Shown here: in pieces, positions 40,191 to 48,601 of the stretch
Layout: each line of letters opens with the position of its first letter
Position numbering within the stretch: position 1 is the first letter of the stretch
Origin: an uncultured Alphaproteobacteria bacterium
Lineage (GTDB): Bacteria; Pseudomonadota; Alphaproteobacteria; RF32; CAG-239
Assembly (NCBI GenBank): GCA_949493535.1
Contig: CASZWJ010000011.1
Location: 1 to 56,195, forward strand
Length of the DNA: 56,195 nt
Reading direction: 5' to 3'
The notes under the pieces: generated by a model
Told to the model about the DNA's origin: nothing
The model's database searches: none
What the model saw: the letters and a program-made list of their open reading frames with translations, nothing else
Translations under genes and position numbers: made by a program

Positions 40191-42323
40191 TTATTTCTTG
40201 GCAATAACAGCATTTTTGTTTCTGGTATAGTAGTAGGATAAAACAAGCAGGGTTATGCCTATGGATAAAAATGCTATCGTCTTATATAAAGGAGCCATTG
40301 AAGAAATATCAAAAAAGACGATTTTGGTGACGGCGGCCAAGGCTATCCATATTCCAGATTGTTTCAAAATGCCTTGTTTTCGAATGATGCCGCAGATAAT
40401 GAGGCCTGCTGCATAAAGAATCCAAGAGACGGTGGTTGCTGCATTCTGAGCTGAGATTAGGCGGAATTTATCCATTATTTCAGATGTTTCCGTATTAATG
40501 GTTATGAAGCCCAGAATAATTGCGATGCAAGCATGCAAATTGTTTTTTTGCCAATGTGCCCAGAGCGCGGAAACGGTAATTCCGGCAGCAAAAGCCAAAA
40601 AACGAATATTGAGAACCGGGATATATGCGTGTAAATCCGGAAATTTGAAACCGTTTAACAAAATATAAGCCAGACTGACATAATAAACAACTATTGAAGC
40701 GATGTTGGCCAGCCAGAATTTGGAATATTTATAAAAGCCGGAAATTTGCAGCGCATAAATAAAACCAATTAATCCCCAAGTCATATTTCTGGTAAATTGG
40801 ATATGTGCATAGGATATATTTTCATGGCTGAGATATTTCAGAATACTCATACTAATTTCAAATGAAAAAAACAGATAAGCCAAAGATATTGCCGAGAATT
40901 TATAAAGTGCGGAAAATTCGGGGCGTTTGTTTTTAAGCATAAGCCAAGCAACGATGCATCCTGCGAACGGAATTCCATATAAGCCGGCACGGAAATTGAA
41001 AACCGGCATGTAAAATTCGCTTGAAAGATAGTAGGTTGCCTGCGGGGTGGTAAAAATTTTGATAATAGCCAGGACAAGTAACGGTACGGACCAATTTATC
41101 AGTTGCGGCAGTTTCAATTTTTGCGCCAACAAGATAAGCAGCAGAGATTCAGCTGTCCACGCGGCAATTGTATATGTGCCGGAAGTGAGGTCATATAGGG
41201 ATAAGGCGGAAGTGATTATTGCCGAATAGATATAGGGCATAAAGGCTTGGCGTTTCAGTTTTCCCGTTATCAGCCCGAGAATAAGATAAGCCAAAGCAAC
41301 GGCCGCCGTTAGCATGCCGGCCTGTTCGGAATGTTCGGACAAAATCATTCTGCCGAAGCTGACAAATACAGCCATATTGAACCAGCTCAGAATGTTGTTG
41401 TTATCATTTTCATTCGGAACGGAATGATAATATAGCCTGATTTGGTCATAGGTTATGTATGCAGCCCAAAGCAGGAACGGGTATATTATGCTGACTTTAT
41501 TTAAAGAGCCAAAAAGGGTATAAACGCATATAATTGCGCTGCTGAACAACAGGTTAAATATATTCAGCATTGAAAGCGATTGTTTGCGCAGCGTGAAGGT
41601 GATAGAGAGCAGGTTAATAAAAATAAAGTAGCCGAACAGAAAATCAGCTGAAATTTTTGTTCCTGCCGTAAAGAACGGATTAAGATAGCCGGCAATGAGC
41701 GCGATAATCAGAATTGTCCGAGAGTTGTTTCTTGCGGCGAGAAACCATGATCCGGCGATTAACGAGCCTGAAATGATGACCGCCGTTTGGACAGAGAATA
41801 AACGATAATAAGCCGAAGCAAACCATGTTGAAACGAATAAAATGCCCAATCCGGTTCCGGTAAGGACATTAGCATAATTTCTTGTTTCTGCGCGATTAAG
41901 CTTTTCGCCGAATCCGAGCATAATAATGCCGAAAATGCCGCCTGAAACAATTTTCACTGCCGGAGACATTGTAAAATAAGGAGAAACCAGTTTTATGAAT
42001 ACGGCGATGCCTATAATTAAGGCAACGGCGCCGATTTTGTTGAAGATATTGCCCAGAAAGAGATTTTCAAAATCTGCGCTTTCAGTCTGAGTTACAACGG
42101 GAGCCTGCGGAACGGGAGACGTCAGAATTTTTTGCGGCACTTGAGCTGCCGTTTGTTCGGTAATTTTTTCTTGTTTTGATGCGGCAGCCGCTTTATTTTG
42201 TCGGCCTTTTTTTCGCGGGGTATTAAGCTGTTCTAAGGCTGCTTTAATTTTGTAAACTTCATTGTTAAGGCAGCAAAGCCAAATAAAAAGTATTAACAGG
42301 GCGGGCAAAATCAGGTTATCCAT
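40191..42323 (-). CDS. DUF2339 multi-pass membrane protein
   Basis: 710-aa protein with an N-terminal membrane helix, a Lys/Gln/Ala/Pro linker (about residues 35-85), then about 18-20 closely spaced membrane helices. The opening FLGNIFNKIGAVALIIGIAVFIK is the DUF2339 hallmark. Function unknown; roles in envelope or transport have been guessed. GGAGA precedes the ATG. The gene stands alone. Confidence 0.85.
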   Translation of the reverse strand: MDNLILPALLILFIWLCCLNNEVYKIKAALEQLNTPRKKGRQNKAAAASKQEKITEQTAAQVPQKILTSPVPQAPVVTQTESADFENLFLGNIFNKIGAVALIIGIAVFIKLVSPYFTMSPAVKIVSGGIFGIIMLGFGEKLNRAETRNYANVLTGTGLGILFVSTWFASAYYRLFSVQTAVIISGSLIAGSWFLAARNNSRTILIIALIAGYLNPFFTAGTKISADFLFGYFIFINLLSITFTLRKQSLSMLNIFNLLFSSAIICVYTLFGSLNKVSIIYPFLLWAAYITYDQIRLYYHSVPNENDNNNILSWFNMAVFVSFGRMILSEHSEQAGMLTAAVALAYLILGLITGKLKRQAFMPYIYSAIITSALSLYDLTSGTYTIAAWTAESLLLILLAQKLKLPQLINWSVPLLVLAIIKIFTTPQATYYLSSEFYMPVFNFRAGLYGIPFAGCIVAWLMLKNKRPEFSALYKFSAISLAYLFFSFEISMSILKYLSHENISYAHIQFTRNMTWGLIGFIYALQISGFYKYSKFWLANIASIVVYYVSLAYILLNGFKFPDLHAYIPVLNIRFLAFAAGITVSALWAHWQKNNLHACIAIILGFITINTETSEIMDKFRLISAQNAATTVSWILYAAGLIICGIIRKQGILKQSGIWIALAAVTKIVFFDISSMAPLYKTIAFLSIGITLLVLSYYYTRNKNAVIAKK

Positions 42324-42405
42324 TAGCAGTCTCCAATTATTCTAATGGTAACAGCTAAGCATAAACCGAGAGTTTTGTTAATGTTTTTTTCGGTTCTCTG
42401 TAGAT

Positions 42406-42436
42406 AAAAAAATGCCGGAGTTTGTTTCTCCGGCAT
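42406..42436 (-). terminator. intrinsic terminator of the 70-aa gene
   Basis: ATGCCGGAG / CTCCGGCAT perfect 9-bp stem, seven-base loop, seven T on the minus strand. Confidence 0.9.
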
Positions 42437-42456
42437 GCAAAGAGGCAAAGATTGTT

Positions 42457-42669
42457 TTATTGGCAGATTTTCTTTTTGCTTCTTTTTCTTTTATCGTCAA
42501 ATACGGCTTTGGCAAAAGCTTTTTTAGCAACATAAGTGATGAACAAAGGTTCTTCCAATTTCAAGCCGCCGAGAGTTTCTTCAAGAGCTTCAAAGCTTTC
42601 ATAAATTTTATTAATCAGGGCAATATTGGTTTCGGCGTTGGTGTTTCTGTCGTTCTTAATTGTTCCCAT
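42457..42669 (-). CDS. small basic protein of unknown function
   Basis: 70-aa protein, helical, with a basic tail (DDKRKRSKKKICQ) and a central ITYVAKKAFAKAVF. No family recognised. It is credible because a full AAGGAGG stands seven bases before the ATG, a strong terminator follows, and the 250 bases upstream are free for a promoter. A nucleic-acid-binding or regulatory role is a guess from the charge. Confidence 0.7.
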   Translation of the reverse strand: MGTIKNDRNTNAETNIALINKIYESFEALEETLGGLKLEEPLFITYVAKKAFAKAVFDDKRKRSKKKICQ

Positions 42670-42731
42670 GTTTTTCCTCCTTGTTAAAACTCTATTGTTT
42701 TCAAAAAATATTTCTTTGTTGTTTTTGATAT

Positions 42732-42741
42732 TATCGCGATA
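42732..42741. promoter_or_regulatory. palindrome TATCGCGATA upstream of the 70-aa gene
   Basis: Perfect 10-base palindrome in AT-rich surroundings, about 65 bases before the start codon, overlapping possible -10 sequences on the minus strand. A candidate operator. Confidence 0.35.
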
Positions 42742-42874
42742 TTCTAGAGTGAGAATATACTAAAATGCGATGACTGGTGTCGAAAAATTTGGCTACTTGA
42801 AATTTTATGTACATGAAAGCGGCGGTTGTATTGGGGTTTGAGGGTTTTAAGCTGAAAAGCTGTTAAAATTTTAT

Positions 42875-42906
42875 AAAAAAATGCCTCAAATTTTTATTTT
42901 GAGGCA
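42875..42906 (-). terminator. intrinsic terminator of motAB
   Basis: TGCCTCAAA / TTTGAGGCA perfect 9-bp stem, seven-base loop, seven T on the minus strand, shortly after the motB stop. Confidence 0.9.
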
Positions 42907-42914
42907 CAAATTTT

Positions 42915-43571
42915 TTATTTATATGACGGTTCTATATGAATTACGACACGGCGATTCCGTCTGCGGTTTTCAGGAATCGGTTCGCCATACGGATCCATAT
43001 TCGGATATTTGGGGGCTACGTCATACAAACCGACAGCCTGCATTCGTACTCGCGGAATGCCTCTGCTTTCAAGAAAACGGACAACGGCGGCTGCGCGCGC
43101 TGCGGACAGCTCCCAGTTTGAGGCGAATTTTGAGCCGGTCAGCCTTTCGTCGCTGGTATGCCCTTCAATGCTGAATTTAAAGTTTTTATAGCGTTCAGAC
43201 TGCAATGTTGCGGCAACTCTTTTTAAGAAAGCGATAGCGACGGGGCTTAAATCCGCAGAACCTTGGCTGAAAAACGTGTCACCTTCCATTTCGAGCACAA
43301 CGCCTTGGGTATCGCTGCCGAGTGATAGTTGGTCGCTGATGTCTACAGATTTGATGTCATCGTCCAAATCTGCCATCATCAGTTCAATCGGACGCTGGTT
43401 GTCTTTGTTTCCCAAAGCGTCGTTCATGCTGGCTTGAATTTGCTCAAACAGGGCGATATCCGGTTTGGATACGGAAGCCATCATGACGAAAAAACAGAGC
43501 AATAGGGTAACCATATCGCCATATGTGGCCATCCAGTCTTCATCAACTTTTTCTTCGGGCTTCTTTTTCAT
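42915..43571 (-). CDS. motB: MotB-family flagellar motor stator protein
   Basis: 218-aa protein: short cytoplasmic N-terminus, one membrane helix with the ion-binding Asp in ATYGDMVTLLLCFFVMM (about residues 15-31), a plug/linker, and a C-terminal OmpA-like peptidoglycan-binding domain with FSIEGHTSDER, NWELSAARA and NRRVVI. MotB anchors the stator to the cell wall and conducts ions with MotA. Shorter than E. coli MotB, as in PomB/alphaproteobacterial forms. It follows motA by 9 bp. The coupling ion cannot be read from sequence alone. Confidence 0.88.
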   Translation of the reverse strand: MKKKPEEKVDEDWMATYGDMVTLLLCFFVMMASVSKPDIALFEQIQASMNDALGNKDNQRPIELMMADLDDDIKSVDISDQLSLGSDTQGVVLEMEGDTFFSQGSADLSPVAIAFLKRVAATLQSERYKNFKFSIEGHTSDERLTGSKFASNWELSAARAAAVVRFLESRGIPRVRMQAVGLYDVAPKYPNMDPYGEPIPENRRRNRRVVIHIEPSYK

Positions 43572-43580
43572 AAGCGGCTC

Positions 43581-44402
43581 CTAGTTTTCGGACTGAGTGG
43601 CCGGGTTGTTTAAATCCCGGTCAATCAAGAATTGGTCTTTGACATCGACGAATGAATTTATTTTATCTTGTATATAACGCGGGCTTTTGCGTTCAGCCAA
43701 AAGAACCATACCTTCTTTAAGCATGGTATTTTTGAATAAAGTAACGTCATAGCGGGCAGACATTTTGGTTGCAAGAGGGATAAAAATCATACGGGCAAGG
43801 ATAATGCCATAAAATGTCGTGATAAGGGCAACAGCCATGCTGGGGCCGATTGCCGAAGGGTCGCCGCCCATTTTTCCGAGCATGATAATCAAACCGATAA
43901 GCGTACCCATCATACCGAAGGCAGGGGCGTCACCGCCCATTTTTTTCAAAGCATCTAAAGAAATTTTGTTTCTGTCAGCTTCTGCTTCGAGCATTTGTTC
44001 CAAAATCTGGTTAATTTCAGCGCCGGTATATCCGGTAACAACCAAATCGGTAGCATAAGCCAAAAACGGGTTCTTTTCTCTTAGTTCGGGCGTGATTTCA
44101 TTTTCCAAGCCTTGCAATCCGTTTTTTTGAATAATGTATGCCCAGCGGACAATGCGGCCGATTTCGTCTTTAAGCGAATTTTCAGAGTCAGCGTGTTTGG
44201 AAAAGGTTTTTCCCATCAGGCGCAGAGCTGATACCGCTGTTTTAATCTCATAAGAGATAAACAGGGCGGCAAAGGTTCCGCCGGCCACGATAATCATGCT
44301 GGGGATATCAACAAATGCGGACGGCTTGTCCGTTGCGGTTATAATGGCGCCTAAAACCACGACTACGGCGGCAATAAAAGAAAAAATTGTTCCCATTGAC
44401 AT
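43581..44402 (-). CDS. motA: MotA/PomA flagellar motor stator protein
   Basis: 273-aa inner-membrane protein with four helices (about residues 5-25, 32-52, 155-178, 190-210) and a cytoplasmic loop holding the charged residues that touch FliG. The third and fourth helices read GMMGTLIGLIIML and MAVALITTFYGIILA, as in the MotA/PomA group; the length is nearer PomA. It forms the MotA5B2 torque generator with the next gene product. Likely promoter at 44427-44455. Confidence 0.9.
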   Translation of the reverse strand: MSMGTIFSFIAAVVVVLGAIITATDKPSAFVDIPSMIIVAGGTFAALFISYEIKTAVSALRLMGKTFSKHADSENSLKDEIGRIVRWAYIIQKNGLQGLENEITPELREKNPFLAYATDLVVTGYTGAEINQILEQMLEAEADRNKISLDALKKMGGDAPAFGMMGTLIGLIIMLGKMGGDPSAIGPSMAVALITTFYGIILARMIFIPLATKMSARYDVTLFKNTMLKEGMVLLAERKSPRYIQDKINSFVDVKDQFLIDRDLNNPATQSEN

Positions 44403-44426
44403 AACAAAAAAATCCTTCCCGGTATG

Positions 44427-44455
44427 ATATTCTTTCGTACCAGCGTAACATGCAA
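44427..44455 (-). promoter_or_regulatory. putative motA promoter
   Basis: Minus strand TTGCAT (44450-44455), 17-base spacer, GAATAT (44427-44432). No sigma-28 or sigma-54 consensus was found. Confidence 0.45.
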
Positions 44456-44477
44456 GAAGTTAATATTTTACAAATGA

Positions 44478-44984
44478 TTATTTTTTATTGGCTTTGACGT
44501 AAGCAATATTAGCGTGTTCGTCGCAATAAGTTTGTCCGATACGCACTTTCCTTCCGCAAAAGTGAAAATTTTCGTCTTTCGGGTCACCGAGCGGCCAGCG
44601 GCAGGTGTGGTTATCCAAATCTGTCAGCATGGTTTTTCCATTGTGAGAATGGGGTTTGGGGTGGCATTCTGCTTTTTCCGCAGCCTTTTCAGCCGGCGCA
44701 TCTGCCGGAACAACCGTTTTTTCCGCTTTGGGTTTTGTTGCTTTCGGCTCTTTTGCAACGGTTTTTTCTTTAACCGGTTTGGCAGGCGTTTCAGTTGTTG
44801 CCGCTATGCTGTCATTTTCTTCTTTTTTCTTAATCGGAGACGGGCGTCCGGATAAACCCAAGCGATGAACTTTGCCGACAATGGAATTTTTTGATACGCC
44901 GAGCCGCTTGCCGATTTCGCCCGTTGTCAGGCCTTCAACCCACATTGCTCTCAGCTGGTCAACCATTTCATCCGTCCAAGCCAT
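44478..44984 (-). CDS. gcrA: GcrA cell-cycle transcription regulator
   Basis: 168-aa GcrA. The N-terminal MAWTDEMVDQLRAMWVEG and the helix-turn-helix TTGEIGKRLGVSKNSIVGKVHRLGL are nearly diagnostic. A Lys/Ala/Pro/Glu linker (about residues 60-115) leads to a C-terminal region with CRWPLGDP and Cys/His residues (FCGRK, YCDEH). GcrA binds sigma-70 RNA polymerase and acts at GANTC-methylated promoters of cell-cycle genes. AAGGAGA seven bases upstream fixes the start over an earlier in-frame ATG. Confidence 0.95.
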   Translation of the reverse strand: MAWTDEMVDQLRAMWVEGLTTGEIGKRLGVSKNSIVGKVHRLGLSGRPSPIKKKEENDSIAATTETPAKPVKEKTVAKEPKATKPKAEKTVVPADAPAEKAAEKAECHPKPHSHNGKTMLTDLDNHTCRWPLGDPKDENFHFCGRKVRIGQTYCDEHANIAYVKANKK

Positions 44985-45128
44985 GTCTTGTCTCCTTAAA
45001 ATTTGTTGTTTTGCTTGTATCGGCATTATCTTATTGCAATAATTTCCGCGAGTCTAGCAATTTATCACTTCTTTTTTAATTTTTTTTAGATTATATTAAT
45101 GGACAGGTTAATTTATGGAGGGCTTGTG

Positions 45129-46574
45129 ATGCAATTTAAGAATGCCGCGGCAGTAGCCGTATTGAGTAGTGTTTTGATACAAAATCCCGTTCAGGCGGCG
45201 GAAGAAATTCTGGTTGAAAACAATAAGAATGTAGATATGGTCGTCAGCATTTATAATAATAACCTCGGTTTTGTCCGCGATACGCGCAATGTGGCTTTAG
45301 GCGCGGGGCTGAATTCGATAGCGTTTGAAGGCGTTGCCAGCCAGATTAAAGCCGAGACTGCCGTGTTAACCGGCAGCGGCGTTAATGTTCTGGAACAAAA
45401 TTATGACTATGATCTGCTTACTCCGAATAATATTTTGGAACAGTTTGTCGGCAAAGAAGTTAAAACCGTTATTCAAAATCCGACAACAGGCGAGAATATT
45501 TTTGATAAGGCGGTTGTTTTGAATAATAACTACGGCGCGCCGATTTTGCGTTTCAGTTATGGCGTCGAAGCTAATTTTCCCGGCCGTGTGGTTTATGATA
45601 AGGTACCGTCAAGCTTGAGGGTTAAGCCGACATTGGTTGTCAATCTGAATAATGCGGATGCCGGCAGCAAAAATCTGGAATTGGCTTATTTGACAAACGG
45701 AATCAGCTGGAAGGCGGATTATATTGCCGAGATAAAATCTGACGAAGAGCTTGGTTTGAATACATGGATTACGCTCAATAACGAAACGGGAGCCGATTAT
45801 GAAAATGCAACGGTTCAGCTGGTTTCGGGAAGCGTTAATCAGGTTTATGATGCTGTAAATACGGTTCGTCCGATGCTGCAGATGAAAATGGCAAGAGGCG
45901 CGATGATGGACGGTGCTGCCGTTATGGAAACCGGCAGTGTGGAGAGAGCAAGCCTTTCCGACTATTATCTTTATACATTGCCGCACAAGACCACGATTAA
46001 AGACAAGCAGTCAAAACAGGTCAGCATGATGAATCTGGAAAACGTCAAATATGAGAAAGAATATGTTATGCAGTCTCCGCTTTATATTAGTGTCGGAGCC
46101 CGGAGCAGCGATTTTGAAAAAAGCAATCCGAATGTCGTTTTCAAGCTGAAAAATGAAAAGTCAGCCAATCTGGGCGAGCCTTTGCCGGGCGGCGTGGTCC
46201 GTTTTTATGAAAAAGATGCCCGTCAAAATCTGCAGTTTATCGGCGAGAGCAGGATTGAACAGTCTGCCGTCGGCGAAAAGATTGATTTGACAATAGGCAA
46301 GGCTTTTGACGTGTTTGCCAAAGGAAAAATTGTCAATATCCGTTCTATTTCGGAGAATATCAGCGAGTTTGACGTGGAAGTTGCTTTTACGAATGCGTCT
46401 GAAAAGGTTAAAAAAATCGTTTTTGAGCAAAATATTTATGATAAATGGGATTTGCTTAAAGAAAGTATGAAAAGCGAGAAAAAGAACTCATCGACGCTTA
46501 AATGGCGTTTTGATTTGCCTAAAAACGAGAAGAAAGTTTTAACTTATACCGTAAGGGTTACTCGGAACAAATGA
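45129..46574 (+). CDS. exported DUF4139 protein
   Basis: 481-aa protein with signal peptide (hydrophobic core residues 5-18, cleavage near VQA-AEE) and a strand-rich mature part. The DUF4139 region covers about 185-480 (SWKADYIAEI, TLNNETGADYENATVQLV, and the final KWRFDLPKNEKKVLTYTVRV). Family function unknown; usually periplasmic or surface-associated. GGAGGG seven bases before this ATG chooses it over the ATG at 45099. Its stop overlaps the next start (ATGA). Confidence 0.8.
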   Translation: MQFKNAAAVAVLSSVLIQNPVQAAEEILVENNKNVDMVVSIYNNNLGFVRDTRNVALGAGLNSIAFEGVASQIKAETAVLTGSGVNVLEQNYDYDLLTPNNILEQFVGKEVKTVIQNPTTGENIFDKAVVLNNNYGAPILRFSYGVEANFPGRVVYDKVPSSLRVKPTLVVNLNNADAGSKNLELAYLTNGISWKADYIAEIKSDEELGLNTWITLNNETGADYENATVQLVSGSVNQVYDAVNTVRPMLQMKMARGAMMDGAAVMETGSVERASLSDYYLYTLPHKTTIKDKQSKQVSMMNLENVKYEKEYVMQSPLYISVGARSSDFEKSNPNVVFKLKNEKSANLGEPLPGGVVRFYEKDARQNLQFIGESRIEQSAVGEKIDLTIGKAFDVFAKGKIVNIRSISENISEFDVEVAFTNASEKVKKIVFEQNIYDKWDLLKESMKSEKKNSSTLKWRFDLPKNEKKVLTYTVRVTRNK

Positions 46575-47830
46575 TTAAAGCCGCCGTTTTAGCTTTTGCC
46601 TTCTGCCTGCTGCCGTTAAATCCGGCAGCGGCAGAGGATATTTCCCCTCAAGATTTTGCCAAGTATTTCAAAATTGATTTGGAAAAGCCTTTGCCCAGTT
46701 TTGAGGAGTTAAATGCAAAATATGCCAAGCCGAGCGTTATGTATGACTATAAATATGACTATGGCTGGAATATTGAAGAAATTTTCGATACGGCTTTTCG
46801 TTTAACGATTGCCGAAAACGGAACCAGAGAAAAACGCTTGCCGGAGCGGAATGAAGAAGCCCTGCTGAGTATGCTGAATAATATTCCCAAAGAGGTTTAT
46901 CCTTATATCGGCCCTTATTTGCATACGGTTCCCGGAATTTCGGATAAAATTCTTAATCTGCCGGGGATTAAGGAAACGAAGAACAAGTTTCCCAGCCGGA
47001 TTGCGCCCCAGCTCAAGGGAATTCCCGATTTAGAGTTTTTGTCGCCGAATTTATATTTTATTTTGATGCCCGAAGCTTGGCCGCAAAATCTGCAAATGAC
47101 GGAAATGCCCAATCTTTTTCCAAGCTATCCGCAAGTTAAATTTGACGCAGACTTTTATGAAAAAATCAAAAAATTGGTTCCACCGGAAAGTTATATGGGC
47201 GGGATAAAGAAGCCTAATAAAGTGACACGCAGCGATTTTCGCACTGTCCACCCGACGCCGACCAGCCTTTTGACCTCTGCCGATGTCAAGGCTTTTGCCG
47301 ATACGCTGGACGGCGTGTTAGAATTTTCTAAAAGGGGTAACAATGTTCTTGATACTTTCAGAGCCGGCGCGCTGCTTGACCAATATGAGCAGGCCGAAGG
47401 CATAAACCTGCAACTGAACCAAATGAAAGATTTGGTGCACCCCTGCCAGCGGTTGGTGCAAAAAATCAGGATTTTAGGGCCGGCGAAAGAAAAAGAATTT
47501 ACGATGCTGGTCGCCGGAAAAGGCTTTACATTAAACGAATGGGCTTATACCTGTGACAAGACCATTAAGGCTTATCGGGTTTCCCGTTTGTCCCGTAAGA
47601 CATTGAATGAGCTGAAAGCCTATGAAAAAGGGCTGTATAATCATGTCGTGAGAGTGTATGACCGGCGTAATCAGATTTTTCAGTTCTCGACAATGCAGGG
47701 GTTTTTAGAAATGTATAAGGCGCCGATGAGCGATGTTCTGGAAGTGAAGAAGAATCGTTCCTTGTTACGGGAGAAATTTATGAAGCTGGATAATATGCTG
47801 CTTTCGAGTCCTATTGCCGGGCGTTCTTAA
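46571..47830 (+). CDS. exported protein of unknown function
   Basis: 419-aa protein with a short signal peptide (MIKAAVLAFAFCLLPLNPAAA). The mature part is helical and rich in Pro, Lys, Leu and aromatic residues; a paired-Cys segment (HPCQRLVQ ... YTCDKTIK) may form a disulfide. No family recognised. Coupled by a four-base overlap to the DUF4139 gene, so the two exported products probably work together in the periplasm. Confidence 0.7.
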   Translation: MIKAAVLAFAFCLLPLNPAAAEDISPQDFAKYFKIDLEKPLPSFEELNAKYAKPSVMYDYKYDYGWNIEEIFDTAFRLTIAENGTREKRLPERNEEALLSMLNNIPKEVYPYIGPYLHTVPGISDKILNLPGIKETKNKFPSRIAPQLKGIPDLEFLSPNLYFILMPEAWPQNLQMTEMPNLFPSYPQVKFDADFYEKIKKLVPPESYMGGIKKPNKVTRSDFRTVHPTPTSLLTSADVKAFADTLDGVLEFSKRGNNVLDTFRAGALLDQYEQAEGINLQLNQMKDLVHPCQRLVQKIRILGPAKEKEFTMLVAGKGFTLNEWAYTCDKTIKAYRVSRLSRKTLNELKAYEKGLYNHVVRVYDRRNQIFQFSTMQGFLEMYKAPMSDVLEVKKNRSLLREKFMKLDNMLLSSPIAGRS

Positions 47831-47878
47831 CCTGTGCATAGCTAGAGTCTTATTTTATCGTTTTTTTATAAAAATTTA

Positions 47879-47907
47879 TTGCAATTCGTATTTATACTAT
47901 GTATAAG
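47879..47907 (+). promoter_or_regulatory. sigma-70 type promoter of rpoZ
   Basis: TTGCAA (47879-47884), 17-base spacer, TATAAG (47902-47907), about 45 bases before the start codon. Confidence 0.6.
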
Positions 47908-47952
47908 TAGGATAATTTGAATTAATTTCGTATTTTATAAGGTGAAAACAAA

Positions 47953-48444
47953 ATGGCACGCGTTACTGTTGAAGACTGCATTGATAAAATCCCCAACCGT
48001 TATGAATTGCTTATGGTTGCTGCTCAGAGAGCTAAAGATATTGCTTCCGGTTCTCCGATTACCGTATCAAAAGACAATGATAAAAATCCGGTTATTGCAT
48101 TGCGTGAGATTGCCGACGAAACCGTCAGCATTGAAGAATTGCAGAAGTCTTTGGTTATGGGGCTTCAGAAATACGTTGAAGTTGAGGAGCCTGAAGAAGA
48201 AGAGCTTGAAATTATGGCTGCCGAAAAAGAGTTGGCTGATTTGGACGAACAGTTCTCCGGCCTGCTTTTGGATACGGATTTGAGCGAAAATATGCAGGTT
48301 CACGGCGATGATGATGATCTTGACCTTGATGCCGATGCCGGTAGCGATGCTGATATTTCGTTTGATGATGAAGACGGCGGTTTTGACGACGGTTTGGATT
48401 TAGGCGGCGATATGGGTGATGATTTTGATGATATCGACGAATAG
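47953..48444 (+). CDS. rpoZ: RNA polymerase omega subunit with long acidic tail
   Basis: 163-aa protein. Residues 1-60 are a standard omega ([42 protein letters not shown]). Residues 70-163 form an unusually long extension dominated by Asp and Glu, with runs such as [11 protein letters not shown] and ending GDDFDDIDE. Omega helps fold and hold the beta-prime subunit and can take part in ppGpp binding; rel lies next downstream. The tail roughly doubles the usual length and may mimic nucleic acid or dock a partner; that is inference. Confidence 0.92.
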   Translation: MARVTVEDCIDKIPNRYELLMVAAQRAKDIASGSPITVSKDNDKNPVIALREIADETVSIEELQKSLVMGLQKYVEVEEPEEEELEIMAAEKELADLDEQFSGLLLDTDLSENMQVHGDDDDLDLDADAGSDADISFDDEDGGFDDGLDLGGDMGDDFDDIDE

Positions 48445-48468
48445 TCAGCCGTAAATATTTGTTAAATG

Positions 48469-48510
48469 AATGGCGTCGGCATTTAGTCGGCGCCATTTGT
48501 TATTTTAAAG
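48469..48510 (+). terminator. probable terminator of rpoZ
   Basis: AATGGCG (48469-48475) pairs with CGCCATT (48491-48497), with extra inner pairs; the following T run is interrupted. Read-through to rel is possible. Confidence 0.5.
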
Positions 48511-48601
48511 CAAATTTTAAGTTTTCTGTTGTAACATTTCATATACTTTTATAGAATTTATTTAGTTGCAGTTTTTAGATTTTTTTTGAGCAGGATACCT
48601 G

